Shown here: one piece after another, positions 1 to 8,872 of the stretch
Layout: the number at the start of each line of letters is the position of its first letter
How positions within the stretch are numbered: position 1 is the stretch's first letter
Notes under the pieces: model-generated
The model's input: the letters and a program-made list of their open reading frames with translations, nothing else
The model's database searches: none
What the model was told of the DNA's origin: nothing
Made by a program: the position numbers and the translations under genes
Assembly (NCBI RefSeq): GCF_000067045.1
Contig: NC_010125.1
Location: 894,001-958,000 of the forward strand
Direction: 5' to 3'
Length of the DNA stretch: 64,000 bases
Source of the DNA: Gluconacetobacter diazotrophicus PA1 5
GTDB lineage: Bacteria > Pseudomonadota > Alphaproteobacteria > Acetobacterales > Acetobacteraceae

Positions 1-522
1 ATCGGCGGCTTGGCGGTGGGCGAGGGGCAGGAGCTGATGTACGCGACGCTGGATGCGACCGTGCCGCTGATCCCGCACGACAGCCCGCGCTACCTGATGG
101 GGGTCGGCACGCCGGACGACCTGCTGGGGGCGGTCGAACGCGGGGTGGATATGTTCGACTGCGTCATGCCCACCCGGGCGGGACGCACCGCCCGCGCCTA
201 TACCGAACGCGGCACGCTGAACCTGCGCAACGCCCGCCATGCCGACGATACCCGTCCGCTTTCGCCCCATTGCGACTGCTTGGCCTGCACGCGGCACAGC
301 CGGGCCTATCTGCACCACCTGTTCCGTGCGAACGAAATCCTGGGTCCGATGCTGCTGACCTGGCACAATCTGGCCTATTACCAGCGGCTGATGCGCGGCA
401 TGCGCGGCGCGATCGTCGCGGGCACGCTGGGTGCCCACGCCGCCGGATTGCGCGCCGAATGGGCCATGGAAGACTGGACGCCCGACGAGATGCCGCCCCC
501 CGACCTTCCCCCGGTCCCGTGA
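1..522 (+). CDS. tgt: tRNA-guanine transglycosylase, C-terminal part
   Basis: C-terminal part of the enzyme that exchanges guanine 34 of GUN-anticodon tRNAs for preQ1 during queuosine synthesis. The frame is open from the first base, so the gene starts outside the window; about 173 codons remain of the roughly 380 usual. The block FDCVMPTR carries the family's catalytic aspartate, and the zinc site is visible as [10 protein letters not shown] with the fourth ligand in TWHN some 25 residues later. The stop overlaps the queG start by one base (TGATG), so two enzymes of the same pathway are translationally coupled. The assignment is firm; only the 5' end is missing. Confidence 0.95.
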   Translation: MGGLAVGEGQELMYATLDATVPLIPHDSPRYLMGVGTPDDLLGAVERGVDMFDCVMPTRAGRTARAYTERGTLNLRNARHADDTRPLSPHCDCLACTRHSRAYLHHLFRANEILGPMLLTWHNLAYYQRLMRGMRGAIVAGTLGAHAAGLRAEWAMEDWTPDEMPPPDLPPVP

Positions 523-1595
523 TGGAGGGCGGCCTGCCGCCCGGAAGAGCTGCCATCCTGCGCGATGCGATTCGCGACAGGGCCCTGGCGCTGGGGTTCG
601 ATGCGGTGGGCTTCTGCGAGGCCGCGCTGGGGGACGAGGCCCGGGCGCGGCTGGCCGATTTCCTGGCGGCCGGGCATCACGGGTCCATGGGCTGGCTGGC
701 CGAGCGGTCGGCGCAGCGCGGCGACCCGCGCGCCTTGTGGCCCGAGGCGCGCAGCGTGATCGCGCTGGGCCTGTCCTACGCGCCCGGCACGGACGCGCTG
801 GCCACCGTGGGCCGGGCGGATCGGGGCAATATCTCGGTCTATGCGCGCAATCGCGACTATCACGATGTGGTCAAGGGCATGCTGAAGCATGTGGCGCAGT
901 TCGTAGTGGCCGAGGGCGCGCGCGCGGGCGCCGCGACCGGGGTCAAGGTTTTCGTCGATACCGCCCCGGTGCTGGAAAAGCCGCTGGCCGAACGGGCGGG
1001 CCTGGGCTGGCAGGGCAAGCACACCAACCTGGTGTCCCGCCGTCACGGAAGCTGGCTGCTTCTGGGTGAAATCTATACGACCCTGGCCCTGCCGCGCACC
1101 GACCCGTCGGGCGGGGGGTGCGGCACTTGCCGCCGCTGCCTGGACGCATGCCCGACCAACGCGTTCCCCGAACCCTACCGGATGGATGCGCGGCGGTGCA
1201 TTTCCTACCTGACGATCGAAAATCCCGGCCCGATCCCGCTGGAATTCCGGGCGGCGATGGGCAACCGGATCTATGGTTGCGATGATTGCCTGGCCGTATG
1301 CCCGTGGAACCGCTTCGCCACCGCGTCGCGGCAGATGAAGCTGCAGGCCCGCGACGACCTGACGGCGCCTCGGTTGGGGGCGCTGGCCCGGCTGGACGAT
1401 GCGGCGTTTCGCGCCCTGTTCTCCGGTTCGCCGGTCAAGCGGATCGGCCGCGACCGCTTCGTGCGTAATGTGCTGGTCGCCATCGGCAATTCGGGGCTGG
1501 CGGCCCTGCGCCCGGTGGCGCAGGATCTGTGCGGCGATCCCGACCCGGTGGTGGCCGAGGCCGCGCGTTGGGCCGTGGAACGGTTGCCGTCATGA
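522..1595 (+). CDS. queG: epoxyqueuosine reductase QueG
   Basis: Catalyses the last step of queuosine synthesis, reduction of epoxyqueuosine in tRNA, with cobalamin and two 4Fe-4S clusters. The protein has 357 residues, the usual family length. Both ferredoxin-type cysteine motifs are present, [13 protein letters not shown] near residue 200 and [11 protein letters not shown] near residue 255, followed by a HEAT-like C-terminus. The open frame extends further upstream, but the ATG at 522, overlapping the tgt stop, gives the correct N-terminus and coupling. Its own end overlaps the next gene by four bases (ATGA). Confidence 0.95.
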   Translation: MEGGLPPGRAAILRDAIRDRALALGFDAVGFCEAALGDEARARLADFLAAGHHGSMGWLAERSAQRGDPRALWPEARSVIALGLSYAPGTDALATVGRADRGNISVYARNRDYHDVVKGMLKHVAQFVVAEGARAGAATGVKVFVDTAPVLEKPLAERAGLGWQGKHTNLVSRRHGSWLLLGEIYTTLALPRTDPSGGGCGTCRRCLDACPTNAFPEPYRMDARRCISYLTIENPGPIPLEFRAAMGNRIYGCDDCLAVCPWNRFATASRQMKLQARDDLTAPRLGALARLDDAAFRALFSGSPVKRIGRDRFVRNVLVAIGNSGLAALRPVAQDLCGDPDPVVAEAARWAVERLPS

Positions 1596-1840
1596 CGGGC
1601 GACCGGATCCTGGTCAAGCGTAGCCTGGTCCTGTCCGGCCATCGCACCAGCGTGGCGCTGGAGCCCGAATTCTGGTCGGCTCTGGAGGAGATGGCCCGGG
1701 CGCGCGGCCTTGGCGTCGCCGCCCTGATCGGCGGAATCGACGCCACCCGCGATCCGGCGCGGCCGCTGGCATCCGCGTTGCGCGTGGCTGCGTTGCAGGA
1801 GGCGCGGGGACGCGGGACGGAAGGCGGCGATTTGGGGTGA
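1592..1840 (+). CDS. ribbon-helix-helix domain protein (RHH_4 type)
   Basis: A small 82-residue protein made almost entirely of a ribbon-helix-helix fold: a basic strand ([17 protein letters not shown]), a helix around [13 protein letters not shown], then LAALIGGID and an alphaproteobacterial tail SALRVAAL. This matches the RHH_4 family as I know it, which is widespread in alphaproteobacteria and of unknown target. The ATG overlaps the queG stop by four bases, so it is translated with the queuosine genes. Whether it regulates them or is only a passenger cannot be told from sequence. DNA binding is a family inference. Confidence 0.8.
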   Translation: MTGDRILVKRSLVLSGHRTSVALEPEFWSALEEMARARGLGVAALIGGIDATRDPARPLASALRVAALQEARGRGTEGGDLG

Positions 1841-1924
1841 GCGCCTGGCGGGTGCTATAAAATGGAAAAGTGAAGCCGTGTGCGCCGCTCGCGGCCATCT
1901 GGTTTGGAGATCAGGGCGGGAAGA

Positions 1925-2752
1925 ATGGCGATCTGGGGCAAACTGTTCGGGGGCGTGGCGGGGTTCGCGGTGGGCGGGCCCCTGGGGGCCGTCGTGGGTG
2001 CGGCCCTGGGGCATGCGGCCGATAACGGGTCGATCCTGGAAACGCCGGTCGGCGGCTGGACGGACCGCTGGGGCCCGCGCATGAACGCCGATCCGAACGG
2101 GGCCGCGACCTTCGTGGCTGCCAAGCTGGCCGCGGTGATGGGCAAGCGCGACCAGCTGTACGGGTTGGTGATGGTGGTGCTGTCCGCCAAGGTCGCCAAA
2201 TGCGACGGACCGGTGAATCGCGCCGAGATCGACGCCTTCAAGCGCCGTTTCCAGGTCCCGCAGGAAAACGCGAAGGATGTCGGCCGCCTGTTCGACCAGG
2301 CGCGGCAGCGGGTGGACGATTTCGAATCCTTCGCGGGCGAGCTGGGGCGCGCCTTCCACGACCGCCCCGACATGCTGGAGGAAGGCCTGGCCGCCCTGTT
2401 CCTCATCGCCCGCGCGGACCTGCCGGCGGGCGAGACGCTGCACCCGAAGGAGGTGAAGTTCCTGCGCCGGGTGCATCAGGCCTTCGGGCTCAGCCCGGGG
2501 GCATGGGACCGTGCCGAATCCGGCGGCGCGCGCCCCGGCGTGAACGAGGTCGATGCCTATGCCGTCCTCGGCCTGGCGCGCAGCGCCTCCGATGTCGAGG
2601 TCCGCGCGGCCTGGCGCGAACTGGTGCGCGAACATCACCCCGATGCGATGGCCGCGCGCGGCGCCAGCGCGGCGGCGCTGGCAGCGGCGGCCGAACGGAT
2701 CGCGCGGATCAACGCCGCCTGGGACCGGATCAAGCGCGACCGCAAGTTGTAG
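1925..2752 (+). CDS. TerB-like / J-domain co-chaperone (DjlA-like)
   Basis: 275-residue protein with three parts: a short glycine-rich hydrophobic N-terminus (GGVAGFAVGGPLGAVVGAALG) that could insert in or associate with the inner membrane, a central all-helical TerB-like domain (about residues 60-165), and a C-terminal J domain (about 209-272) with the HPD tripeptide at about 237-239 needed to stimulate DnaK ATPase. This is the DjlA architecture. The ATG at 1925 with GGGAAGA upstream is preferred over an earlier in-frame start at 1880, which adds a basic tail outside the family. It stands alone, 84 bases after the RHH gene. Confidence 0.85.
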   Translation: MAIWGKLFGGVAGFAVGGPLGAVVGAALGHAADNGSILETPVGGWTDRWGPRMNADPNGAATFVAAKLAAVMGKRDQLYGLVMVVLSAKVAKCDGPVNRAEIDAFKRRFQVPQENAKDVGRLFDQARQRVDDFESFAGELGRAFHDRPDMLEEGLAALFLIARADLPAGETLHPKEVKFLRRVHQAFGLSPGAWDRAESGGARPGVNEVDAYAVLGLARSASDVEVRAAWRELVREHHPDAMAARGASAAALAAAAERIARINAAWDRIKRDRKL

Positions 2753-2773
2753 GGGTGCCGGGCAGCGGCCCGC

Positions 2774-3880
2774 TTATGTCCTTCGCCGTATTGTGGCCGC
2801 GATCGTGCCCGCCAATGCACGATAGGCCTGGCCAGCCGGGCTGTCGGGCGCACCGATGACGATGGGGGCGCCGGAATCGGCGCTGGCGCGGATATCGGCC
2901 AGCAGCGGGATTTCGCCCAGGAAGGGCACGCCCATGGCGGCGGCTTCGGCCCGGGCACCGCCATGGCCGAACAGGTCGGTCCGGTGGCCGCAATTCGGGC
3001 AGCAGAAGTACGACATGTTTTCCACCATGCCCAGCACGGGCACGTTCATCTTCTCGAACATCGTGATACCGCGCCTGGCGTCCAGCAGGGCGATGTCCTG
3101 TGGCGTGGACACCACGATCGCCCCCGCCAGCGCGATCTTCTGCGCCAGCGTCAGTTGCGCGTCCCCCGTGCCCGGCGGCATGTCCACCACCAGCACGTCC
3201 AGCACGCCCCAGTCGACATCGCCCAGCAACTGGCCCAGCGCGCCCATGACCATCGGCCCGCGCCAGATCATCGCCTGCCGCTCATCCACCAGCAGCCCGA
3301 TGGACATCGCGCGGATGCCCCAGGCGTCCAGCGGCGTCATCCGTCCCTCATGCACCACGGGGGGCTGGTGCAGGCCCATCATGCGCGGCAGGGACGGACC
3401 GTGGACGTCGGCGTCCAGCAGCCCGACCCGCAGGCCCTCCATCCCCAGCCCGACCGCCAGGTTGACGGCGGTGGTCGATTTGCCCACCCCCCCCTTGCCG
3501 GATGCCACGGCGATGACCGTCTTGACGCCGGGCAGCAGCTTGCCTTGCGCGGCCTGTCCGGGTGCCCCCCCCAGGTTGAGCGGCCGGTGCCCGCCGCCGG
3601 CGGCACCCGGGGAAGGGGCGGCGGCCGGCGCGGCGCGGTGCGCGGTCAGGATCACGCTGGCGGCGGTGACGCCCGGCAGGGTGCGCAGGGCACGCTCGGC
3701 CTGCGGCAGCAGCGGCTCGATGCGCCCGGCGCCCGCGCGGTCGGTCGCCAGGGCAACGTGCAGCGTGCCGTCGCGCAGCGTCGTCGCGTCCAGCGCCGCA
3801 TGGTCCAGGATCGTCGTTCCGGCCGTGTCGCGCACCTGGCGCAGCATGGTTTCGATTTCTGCGCGCGTGGGGTCCGTCAT
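2774..3880 (-). CDS. mrp: iron-sulfur cluster carrier Mrp/ApbC
   Basis: 368-residue P-loop ATPase of the Mrp/NBP35 family, which binds a 4Fe-4S cluster and passes it to apoproteins. The N-terminal 80 residues form a MIP18/DUF59 domain. An alanine-proline linker follows, then the deviant Walker A GKGGVGKS (about 128-135) and the cluster-binding cysteines of CCPNCG near residue 285. The start at 3880 has a strong GAGGAAGGA ribosome site. It converges with the TerB/J gene, whose stop lies 21 bases away, and is read divergently from opgC. Confidence 0.95.
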   Translation of the reverse strand: MTDPTRAEIETMLRQVRDTAGTTILDHAALDATTLRDGTLHVALATDRAGAGRIEPLLPQAERALRTLPGVTAASVILTAHRAAPAAAPSPGAAGGGHRPLNLGGAPGQAAQGKLLPGVKTVIAVASGKGGVGKSTTAVNLAVGLGMEGLRVGLLDADVHGPSLPRMMGLHQPPVVHEGRMTPLDAWGIRAMSIGLLVDERQAMIWRGPMVMGALGQLLGDVDWGVLDVLVVDMPPGTGDAQLTLAQKIALAGAIVVSTPQDIALLDARRGITMFEKMNVPVLGMVENMSYFCCPNCGHRTDLFGHGGARAEAAAMGVPFLGEIPLLADIRASADSGAPIVIGAPDSPAGQAYRALAGTIAATIRRRT

Positions 3881-3956
3881 GGGGGTCTATCCTTCCTCGC
3901 GGCCATGGCCACCGGGGGTATCGTGATGACGGGACATAGGCGAAAAATTCCCCATC

Positions 3957-3986
3957 GCAAATCAGGCTGGGGCAAATCAGGTTGGG
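3957..3986 (+). repeat. tandem 15-bp repeat in the mrp/opgC divergent promoter region
   Basis: Two adjacent copies of GCAAATCAGGYTGGG (Y is C in the first and T in the second) lie head to tail in the 267-base gap between the divergent mrp and opgC genes, about 75 bases upstream of the mrp start. They could be a pair of binding sites for a regulator on the same DNA face offset, or a chance duplication. No family match is known to me. Confidence 0.5.
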
Positions 3987-4147
3987 GCGGGTAACGGCGT
4001 GTACGCCCATGTAAGGAATCGCAACGAGGGCTGGAGTCGGGACCCGTTCTACTCCATCTGTGGGCATATGCCTTGCGGGGGACCGTCCGGGATCATCCCG
4101 GAACGGCATGCCACGCGAACGATCGACTTCAGGGGGGCCGGCCGATC

Positions 4148-5353
4148 ATGACCTCATCCGCGTCCCGCCCGCAGGGGGCTGCCCGGCCGCATGCCCGTTC
4201 ATCCTGGGGGCGGCGCGACCATCGCATCGACGCGCTGCGCGGCGTGGCCCTGCTGATGATGTTCGTCGATCACATTCCGCAGAACGTCCTGAACCGCTTC
4301 ACGTTGCGCAATGTCGGCTTTGCCGACGCCGCGGAAATCTTCGTGCTGCTGGCGGGCTATGCCTCGTGGCTGGCCTATGGGCGCAATTTCGCCCGTGTGG
4401 GCCTGCGCGCCGGGCTGGGCCGGGTGATGCGGCGCTGCGCGCGGCTGTATGTCTTCCAGGCCATCATGGTGGTGGTGACGACGGCCACCATCCGCTACTG
4501 GCGGGGGTTCTGGCCGGTGCCGGTGGATTTCCTGGAACCCGAACTGGCGCATGGGCTCAGTTCGTTCTGGCGGGTCATGTTCCTCGACGCGCTGCCCAGC
4601 AACCTCAACATCCTGCCGCTCTACATCGTGCTGCTGGGCTGCTTTCCGCTGATCTACCTGCTGATGCGGGCCAGCCTGCTGCTGACCTTGGCGGTCAGCG
4701 GCGGATTGTGGCTGCTGACCAACCTGGACCCGGCGATCAATTTCCCCAACTGGCTGGACCCCGACGGCTGGTATTTCGACCCGCTGGCCTGGCAGTTCCT
4801 GTTCACGCTGGGGGCCTGCGCGTCGGTCCTGGCGGCGCGGCATGACGGCAGCTTGCCGCGCCTGGGCTGGCTGCGCGTCGCATGCGGGGCCTATCTGGCG
4901 GTGTCGGCGCTGGAGGCCTTTCCGTGGTCGCAATGGGGGCTGCCGGACCTGCGGCCCTTCGTCGTCGTGGCCCCGGACAAGAGCGTGCTGGCGCCCCTGC
5001 GCCTGCTGGACGTGATGGCGATCTTCTATCTGGTGCAGTCCTCGCACGCGACGCGGCACATGGCCGAGGGCCGGATCGGGCGCGTGATGGCGCTGTTCGG
5101 TCGCCATTCGCTGGAAGTCTTCGCCACCGGCACGGTCATCGACCTGTACGCGCGGCTGGTCTTCACCACGTTCGGCGCGGGATGGTGGCTGCAGATCGCG
5201 GTGAATGTGATCGGATTCACGATCCTGTGGGCGCTGGCGACGGTTCTCGACCGCCAGCGCATCAGGCAGAAGGAACGGATGGCGGGCGCCTCGGCGGCGA
5301 AAGACCACGATGCGCCGTCATCTTCCGTTCCAGGCCTGAAGAGAGCGCATTGA
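4148..5353 (+). CDS. opgC: OpgC-family glucan-modifying membrane acyltransferase
   Basis: 401-residue polytopic membrane protein of the OpgC family, which in enterics succinylates osmoregulated periplasmic glucans. The family opening is clear: RIDALRGVALLMMFVDHIP near residue 30, then about ten hydrophobic segments and a signature around FADAAEIFVLLAGYASWLAYG. The start at 4148 follows AGGGGG twelve bases upstream; the frame opens earlier at 4073 without a ribosome site. The stop overlaps the following SGNH hydrolase start (TGATG). The glucan backbone genes opgD-opgH lie 6.2 kb downstream, which supports a glucan role. The acyl group transferred is unknown. Confidence 0.85.
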   Translation: MTSSASRPQGAARPHARSSWGRRDHRIDALRGVALLMMFVDHIPQNVLNRFTLRNVGFADAAEIFVLLAGYASWLAYGRNFARVGLRAGLGRVMRRCARLYVFQAIMVVVTTATIRYWRGFWPVPVDFLEPELAHGLSSFWRVMFLDALPSNLNILPLYIVLLGCFPLIYLLMRASLLLTLAVSGGLWLLTNLDPAINFPNWLDPDGWYFDPLAWQFLFTLGACASVLAARHDGSLPRLGWLRVACGAYLAVSALEAFPWSQWGLPDLRPFVVVAPDKSVLAPLRLLDVMAIFYLVQSSHATRHMAEGRIGRVMALFGRHSLEVFATGTVIDLYARLVFTTFGAGWWLQIAVNVIGFTILWALATVLDRQRIRQKERMAGASAAKDHDAPSSSVPGLKRAH

Positions 5354-6018
5354 TGACCGATACCCCTCCTTCGCCGATCCTGCCCCGCCTGACCGACCGG
5401 CTGCGGCGCGGGCAGGGCGTCCGCGTCACCCTGTTCGGGTCCTCGACCACCGAGGGGATCGGGGCCAGCAGCCCGGAACACGGTTTCGCCCCGGTGTTCG
5501 AACGCGCGCTGGCGCCGTTCGTCCCCGGTGGGCTGACCGTGATCAATCGCGGCATCGGCGGCAACGGCGCCCAGGAAATGCACGATCGCCTGCCGGCGGT
5601 GCTGGCCGACGGGGCGGACCTGGTGATGTGGCAGACCGGCAGCAACGATCCGTGGCAGGGCGTGAAGCTGGACGACTATGCCGCCATGACGCGGCGCGAC
5701 CTGCTGGCCACACGCGCCACGGGTGCCGACCTGGCGCTGATCGATCCGCAATATTGCCGGATGCTGGAGGAATGCGCGGCCTTTCCGCCCTTCGTCCCGG
5801 CCGTCCACGCCATCGGCGCGGAACTGAACATCCCGGTCTTCGGCCGCTACGCCCGCATGAAGTCCTGGTGTGCCGAACTGGGCCTGTCGCGCGAGGACTT
5901 GTCGCCCGACGGGCTGCATATGGGCGACATGGGCTATCGTCTGCTCGGGCAGGCCGTGGCGGCGTGGCTGGTGGAACTGACGGGCGCGCCGGCGGGGGCG
6001 TTCGTGCACGGCGGCTGA
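5353..6018 (+). CDS. SGNH/GDSL-family hydrolase coupled to OpgC
   Basis: 221-residue SGNH hydrolase without a signal peptide, so probably cytoplasmic. Block I is FGSSTTEG with the likely nucleophile Ser31, the usual GDS aspartate being serine here. Block II is in GIGGNG, block III is GSND (Asn98), and the catalytic pair of block V is Asp186/His189 in DGLH. The family covers esterases, acyl-ester hydrolases and acetyl transferases. Its one-base overlap with opgC suggests that it acts on the same acyl donor or product, but this is inference from position alone. Confidence 0.8.
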   Translation: MTDTPPSPILPRLTDRLRRGQGVRVTLFGSSTTEGIGASSPEHGFAPVFERALAPFVPGGLTVINRGIGGNGAQEMHDRLPAVLADGADLVMWQTGSNDPWQGVKLDDYAAMTRRDLLATRATGADLALIDPQYCRMLEECAAFPPFVPAVHAIGAELNIPVFGRYARMKSWCAELGLSREDLSPDGLHMGDMGYRLLGQAVAAWLVELTGAPAGAFVHGG

Positions 6019-6132
6019 CGGCCCTGTCCACGGTCCGGGCATATTTATCACACTGATCGCTTCAAGCCGGGGCGATCCGTGTCTAGGATGCAGCCTCCGC
6101 GACGTCCTCGTTTTCTGGAAGCTGCCTGCCCG

Positions 6133-7740
6133 ATGCCCCTGACCGTTCCGGTTTTCTTCCGTCCCTGTGCCGCCGTCGGGCTGGCGGCGGCCCTGTCCCT
6201 GATCGCGGGGGGGGGCCTCCGGGCCGAACCGGCGGTGGTGCCGCATCCGGTCGCCCCAGCCGCGCCCGCCGCCCCTGCGGTCCCGCCCGTTACCGTGCCG
6301 CCGGTCCACCTGCCCGCGCCGGGGCGCGGCGCGCCCGACAGCTTCGCGGACCTCGCGGCGCGGCTGCTGCCCGCCGTGGTCAACGTCTCGACCACCGAGA
6401 CGGTCAAGCCCGGGGACCAGGACGGCGATTCCGACGGTGATGGTGGGGGCGAGGATACGCCCCAGGTCCCCAATTTCCCCGAGGGATCGCCGTTCGAGAA
6501 ATTCTTCCACGATTTCATGAACCGGCAGACCGGGCCCGAGGCCGCGCCGCGCAAGATGCAGGCGCTGGGGTCGGGCTTCATCATCGACCCGTCGGGGATC
6601 GTCGTCACCAACAACCACGTCGTCCGCCACGCGGACCAGATCACGGTGACGCTGCAGGACAATACGGTGCTCAAGGCGCATTTGCTGGGCCATGACGACC
6701 GGACCGACCTCGCGGTGCTGAAGGTCGATGCGCCCCATCCGCTGCCCGCCGTGCCCTTCGGCGACAGCGACCATGCGCGTGTGGGCGACTGGGTGCTGGC
6801 GATCGGCAATCCGTTCGGCCTGTCGGGCACGGTGACGGCCGGCATCATCTCGTCCCGCGGCCGCAATATCGAACAGGGTCCGTACGACGATTTCATCCAG
6901 ACCGACGCCCCGATCAACAAGGGCAATTCCGGCGGTCCGCTGTTCGACATGCAGGGGCAGGTGATCGGCATCAACACTGCGATCTATTCGCCCTCCGGCG
7001 GGTCGATCGGCATCGGCTTCTCCATTCCCTCGGCCGAGGCGCGGGGCATCATCGACCAGCTCCGCCGCACCGGCAAGGTGTCGCGTGGCTGGATCGGCGT
7101 GCGGATCCAGGACGTGACCCAGGACATCGCCGACGGGCTGGGCCTTAAGGTCGCGCGCGGCGCCCTGATCGCGGGGATCGAGCCCAAGGGCCCGGCGGCG
7201 GCGGCGAAGCTGCAGACCGGCGACGTGATCCAGACCCTGGACGGCAAGGAGATCGACGGCCGCGCCCTGCCGCGCCTGATGGCCGACGAATCCCCCGGCC
7301 GGGTGGTCAGCCTGGGGGTGTGGCGCCATGGTCATGTCCTGACTGTTCCCGTCACGGTCGGCGCCCTGCCCGAGGAAGCGGCCGAGGCCCCGGCGCCCAA
7401 GCCCGCCGCCACGGCCCAGGGCAACGTTCAGTTGCAGGGCATGGGCTTCACCGTGGGGGCGATCGACGACGTCGCCCGGCAGAAATACAGCCTGGCCGAG
7501 GGGCAGAAGGGCGTGGTCGTCACCGCGGTGGCCGCCGACGGCCCGGCCGCCGATCGCGGCCTGCGCCCCGGCGACGTGATCACCGAGGTCCAGCAGTCCG
7601 AGGTCGCGTCCCCCGCCGACCTGCGCCGCCTGGTCGAGGCGGCGCGCGCGCAGCATCGGCGTTCGGTCCTGTTCCTGGTGCAGAACGGCGACGGGCTGCG
7701 CTGGGTGCCGCTCCCGCTGGTCGGAGGGGACGGGAAATAG
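6133..7740 (+). CDS. degP: DegP/HtrA-type periplasmic serine protease
   Basis: 535-residue Do-family protease and chaperone for misfolded envelope proteins. It has a signal peptide (hydrophobic segment LAAALSLIAGGGLRAEPA), a proline-rich linker, and a trypsin-like domain with the triad His162 (TNNHVV), Asp192 (RTDLAVL) and Ser266 (GNSGGP). Two PDZ domains follow, at about residues 320-400 and 430-525. An acidic loop rich in D and G occurs near residue 100. The start at 6133 with GGAAG upstream is chosen over a GTG at 6079 because it places the signal peptide at the N-terminus. The FUSC gene begins one base after the stop. Confidence 0.93.
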   Translation: MPLTVPVFFRPCAAVGLAAALSLIAGGGLRAEPAVVPHPVAPAAPAAPAVPPVTVPPVHLPAPGRGAPDSFADLAARLLPAVVNVSTTETVKPGDQDGDSDGDGGGEDTPQVPNFPEGSPFEKFFHDFMNRQTGPEAAPRKMQALGSGFIIDPSGIVVTNNHVVRHADQITVTLQDNTVLKAHLLGHDDRTDLAVLKVDAPHPLPAVPFGDSDHARVGDWVLAIGNPFGLSGTVTAGIISSRGRNIEQGPYDDFIQTDAPINKGNSGGPLFDMQGQVIGINTAIYSPSGGSIGIGFSIPSAEARGIIDQLRRTGKVSRGWIGVRIQDVTQDIADGLGLKVARGALIAGIEPKGPAAAAKLQTGDVIQTLDGKEIDGRALPRLMADESPGRVVSLGVWRHGHVLTVPVTVGALPEEAAEAPAPKPAATAQGNVQLQGMGFTVGAIDDVARQKYSLAEGQKGVVVTAVAADGPAADRGLRPGDVITEVQQSEVASPADLRRLVEAARAQHRRSVLFLVQNGDGLRWVPLPLVGGDGK

Positions 7741-7741
7741 C

Positions 7742-8872
7742 GTGACGGCGCGGGACCCCGGGACAACCGGACCGGCCGGAACCGGCGTCGCCGCCGGCCG
7801 CTGGGCCGCGATCCGGCGGGCGCTGGAACCGCGTGGCGCCGAAATCCGCCAGGCGGTGCGCCTGCTGGTCTCGGTCCTGCTGTCCGACGTCCTGGCCCGG
7901 GCGGTGCATCTGGACGAACCGGTCTGGTCGGTCATCACGTCGGTGATCGTGACGCAGAGCCGGATTACCCAGACCCTGACCACGGGGCGCGACCAGATCA
8001 TGGGCACGCTGCTGGGCGCGGGGGCCGGGATCTGCGCGATCGTGCTGCTGCAGATGACGCCGCTGCCCGGCTGGCTGATCTTCTGGCTGGCCCTGACGCC
8101 GCTGGCGATCCTGGCGGCGGCGCGGCCCAACATGCGGTTCGCGGCGGTGACGCTGATGATCGTCCTGCTGTTTCCCTCGCAGGGCGATCCGTTCCTGCGA
8201 CCGCTGGACCGCGTCGCCTCGATCCTGATCGGGGTGGTCACCTCGCTGGCCGTCGCGTTCCTCGTGCTGCATGACGAGGCACGGCGCGACGTGCTACGCT
8301 CGGCGGGTCAGTTGGTCGCGGATATCGCGGACCTGCTGGACCACGCGCTGCGCGGCGCGCTGGATCATGACGCGATCGAGGCCGCCGACGAGGCCTGTCG
8401 CACGCATATCCAGGAGATCTACGGCGCGGTGGCCGAGGCCCAGGTCGAGGGGCTGGGTTTCCTGCGCGGCCGGCAGGACCCGCTGCTGGACGCGTTGCCG
8501 GCGCTGCTGCGGCGGCTGCGCGGCAGCGCGGTCTTTGCCGCCCGTGCCGCGACCGAGGGCGGCGAAACCCTGGCCACCGGCAGCGTTCTGGATGCGGAGC
8601 GGCAGGCGCTGGCCCGTGTCCTGGCGCAATTGTCCCGCCGCTGCGCGCGCGAGGCCAGGGGCCGCCGCCGTCATGGCCACCCGGATAACGGCGACGCGGA
8701 GGCGGTACTGGCCGTGCTGCGTGAACCGGGCCCGGACTGGAGCCCGGTGATGCAGTTCACCCTGGGGCTGCTGCATGCCGACCTTCAGCGCGCCGTCCGC
8801 GCGCTGTGGTCCGGCAATGTCGCACCCCACCCTGTTGAGATAACGACCGAGAAGGAGAATGAGGCGACATGA
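7742..8872 (+). CDS. FUSC-family / aromatic acid exporter-like membrane protein
   Basis: 376-residue inner-membrane protein with an N-terminal half of six or so hydrophobic segments (from about residue 35 to 170), including the family-type stretch EPVWSVITSVIVTQSRITQT, and a soluble helical C-terminal half. This is the arrangement of short fusaric acid resistance/ArAE exporters that expel small aromatic acids. Translation appears to begin at the GTG one base after the degP-like stop, implying coupling. Its end overlaps the polyol dehydrogenase start (ATGA). The substrate cannot be predicted. Confidence 0.8.
   Translation: MTARDPGTTGPAGTGVAAGRWAAIRRALEPRGAEIRQAVRLLVSVLLSDVLARAVHLDEPVWSVITSVIVTQSRITQTLTTGRDQIMGTLLGAGAGICAIVLLQMTPLPGWLIFWLALTPLAILAAARPNMRFAAVTLMIVLLFPSQGDPFLRPLDRVASILIGVVTSLAVAFLVLHDEARRDVLRSAGQLVADIADLLDHALRGALDHDAIEAADEACRTHIQEIYGAVAEAQVEGLGFLRGRQDPLLDALPALLRRLRGSAVFAARAATEGGETLATGSVLDAERQALARVLAQLSRRCAREARGRRRHGHPDNGDAEAVLAVLREPGPDWSPVMQFTLGLLHADLQRAVRALWSGNVAPHPVEITTEKENEAT

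Noticed and set aside
6056-6078. GATCGC/GCGATC inverted repeat before the degP-like gene
   Set aside because: Only six base pairs around an eleven-base loop, and such pairs are expected by chance.
5026-8241. A 1071-codon open frame on the minus strand opposite the SGNH hydrolase, degP-like and FUSC genes
   Set aside because: Composition is dominated by Arg, Gly, Ala, His and Pro without any recognisable domain, which is typical of antisense frames in high-GC DNA; the plus strand holds real genes.
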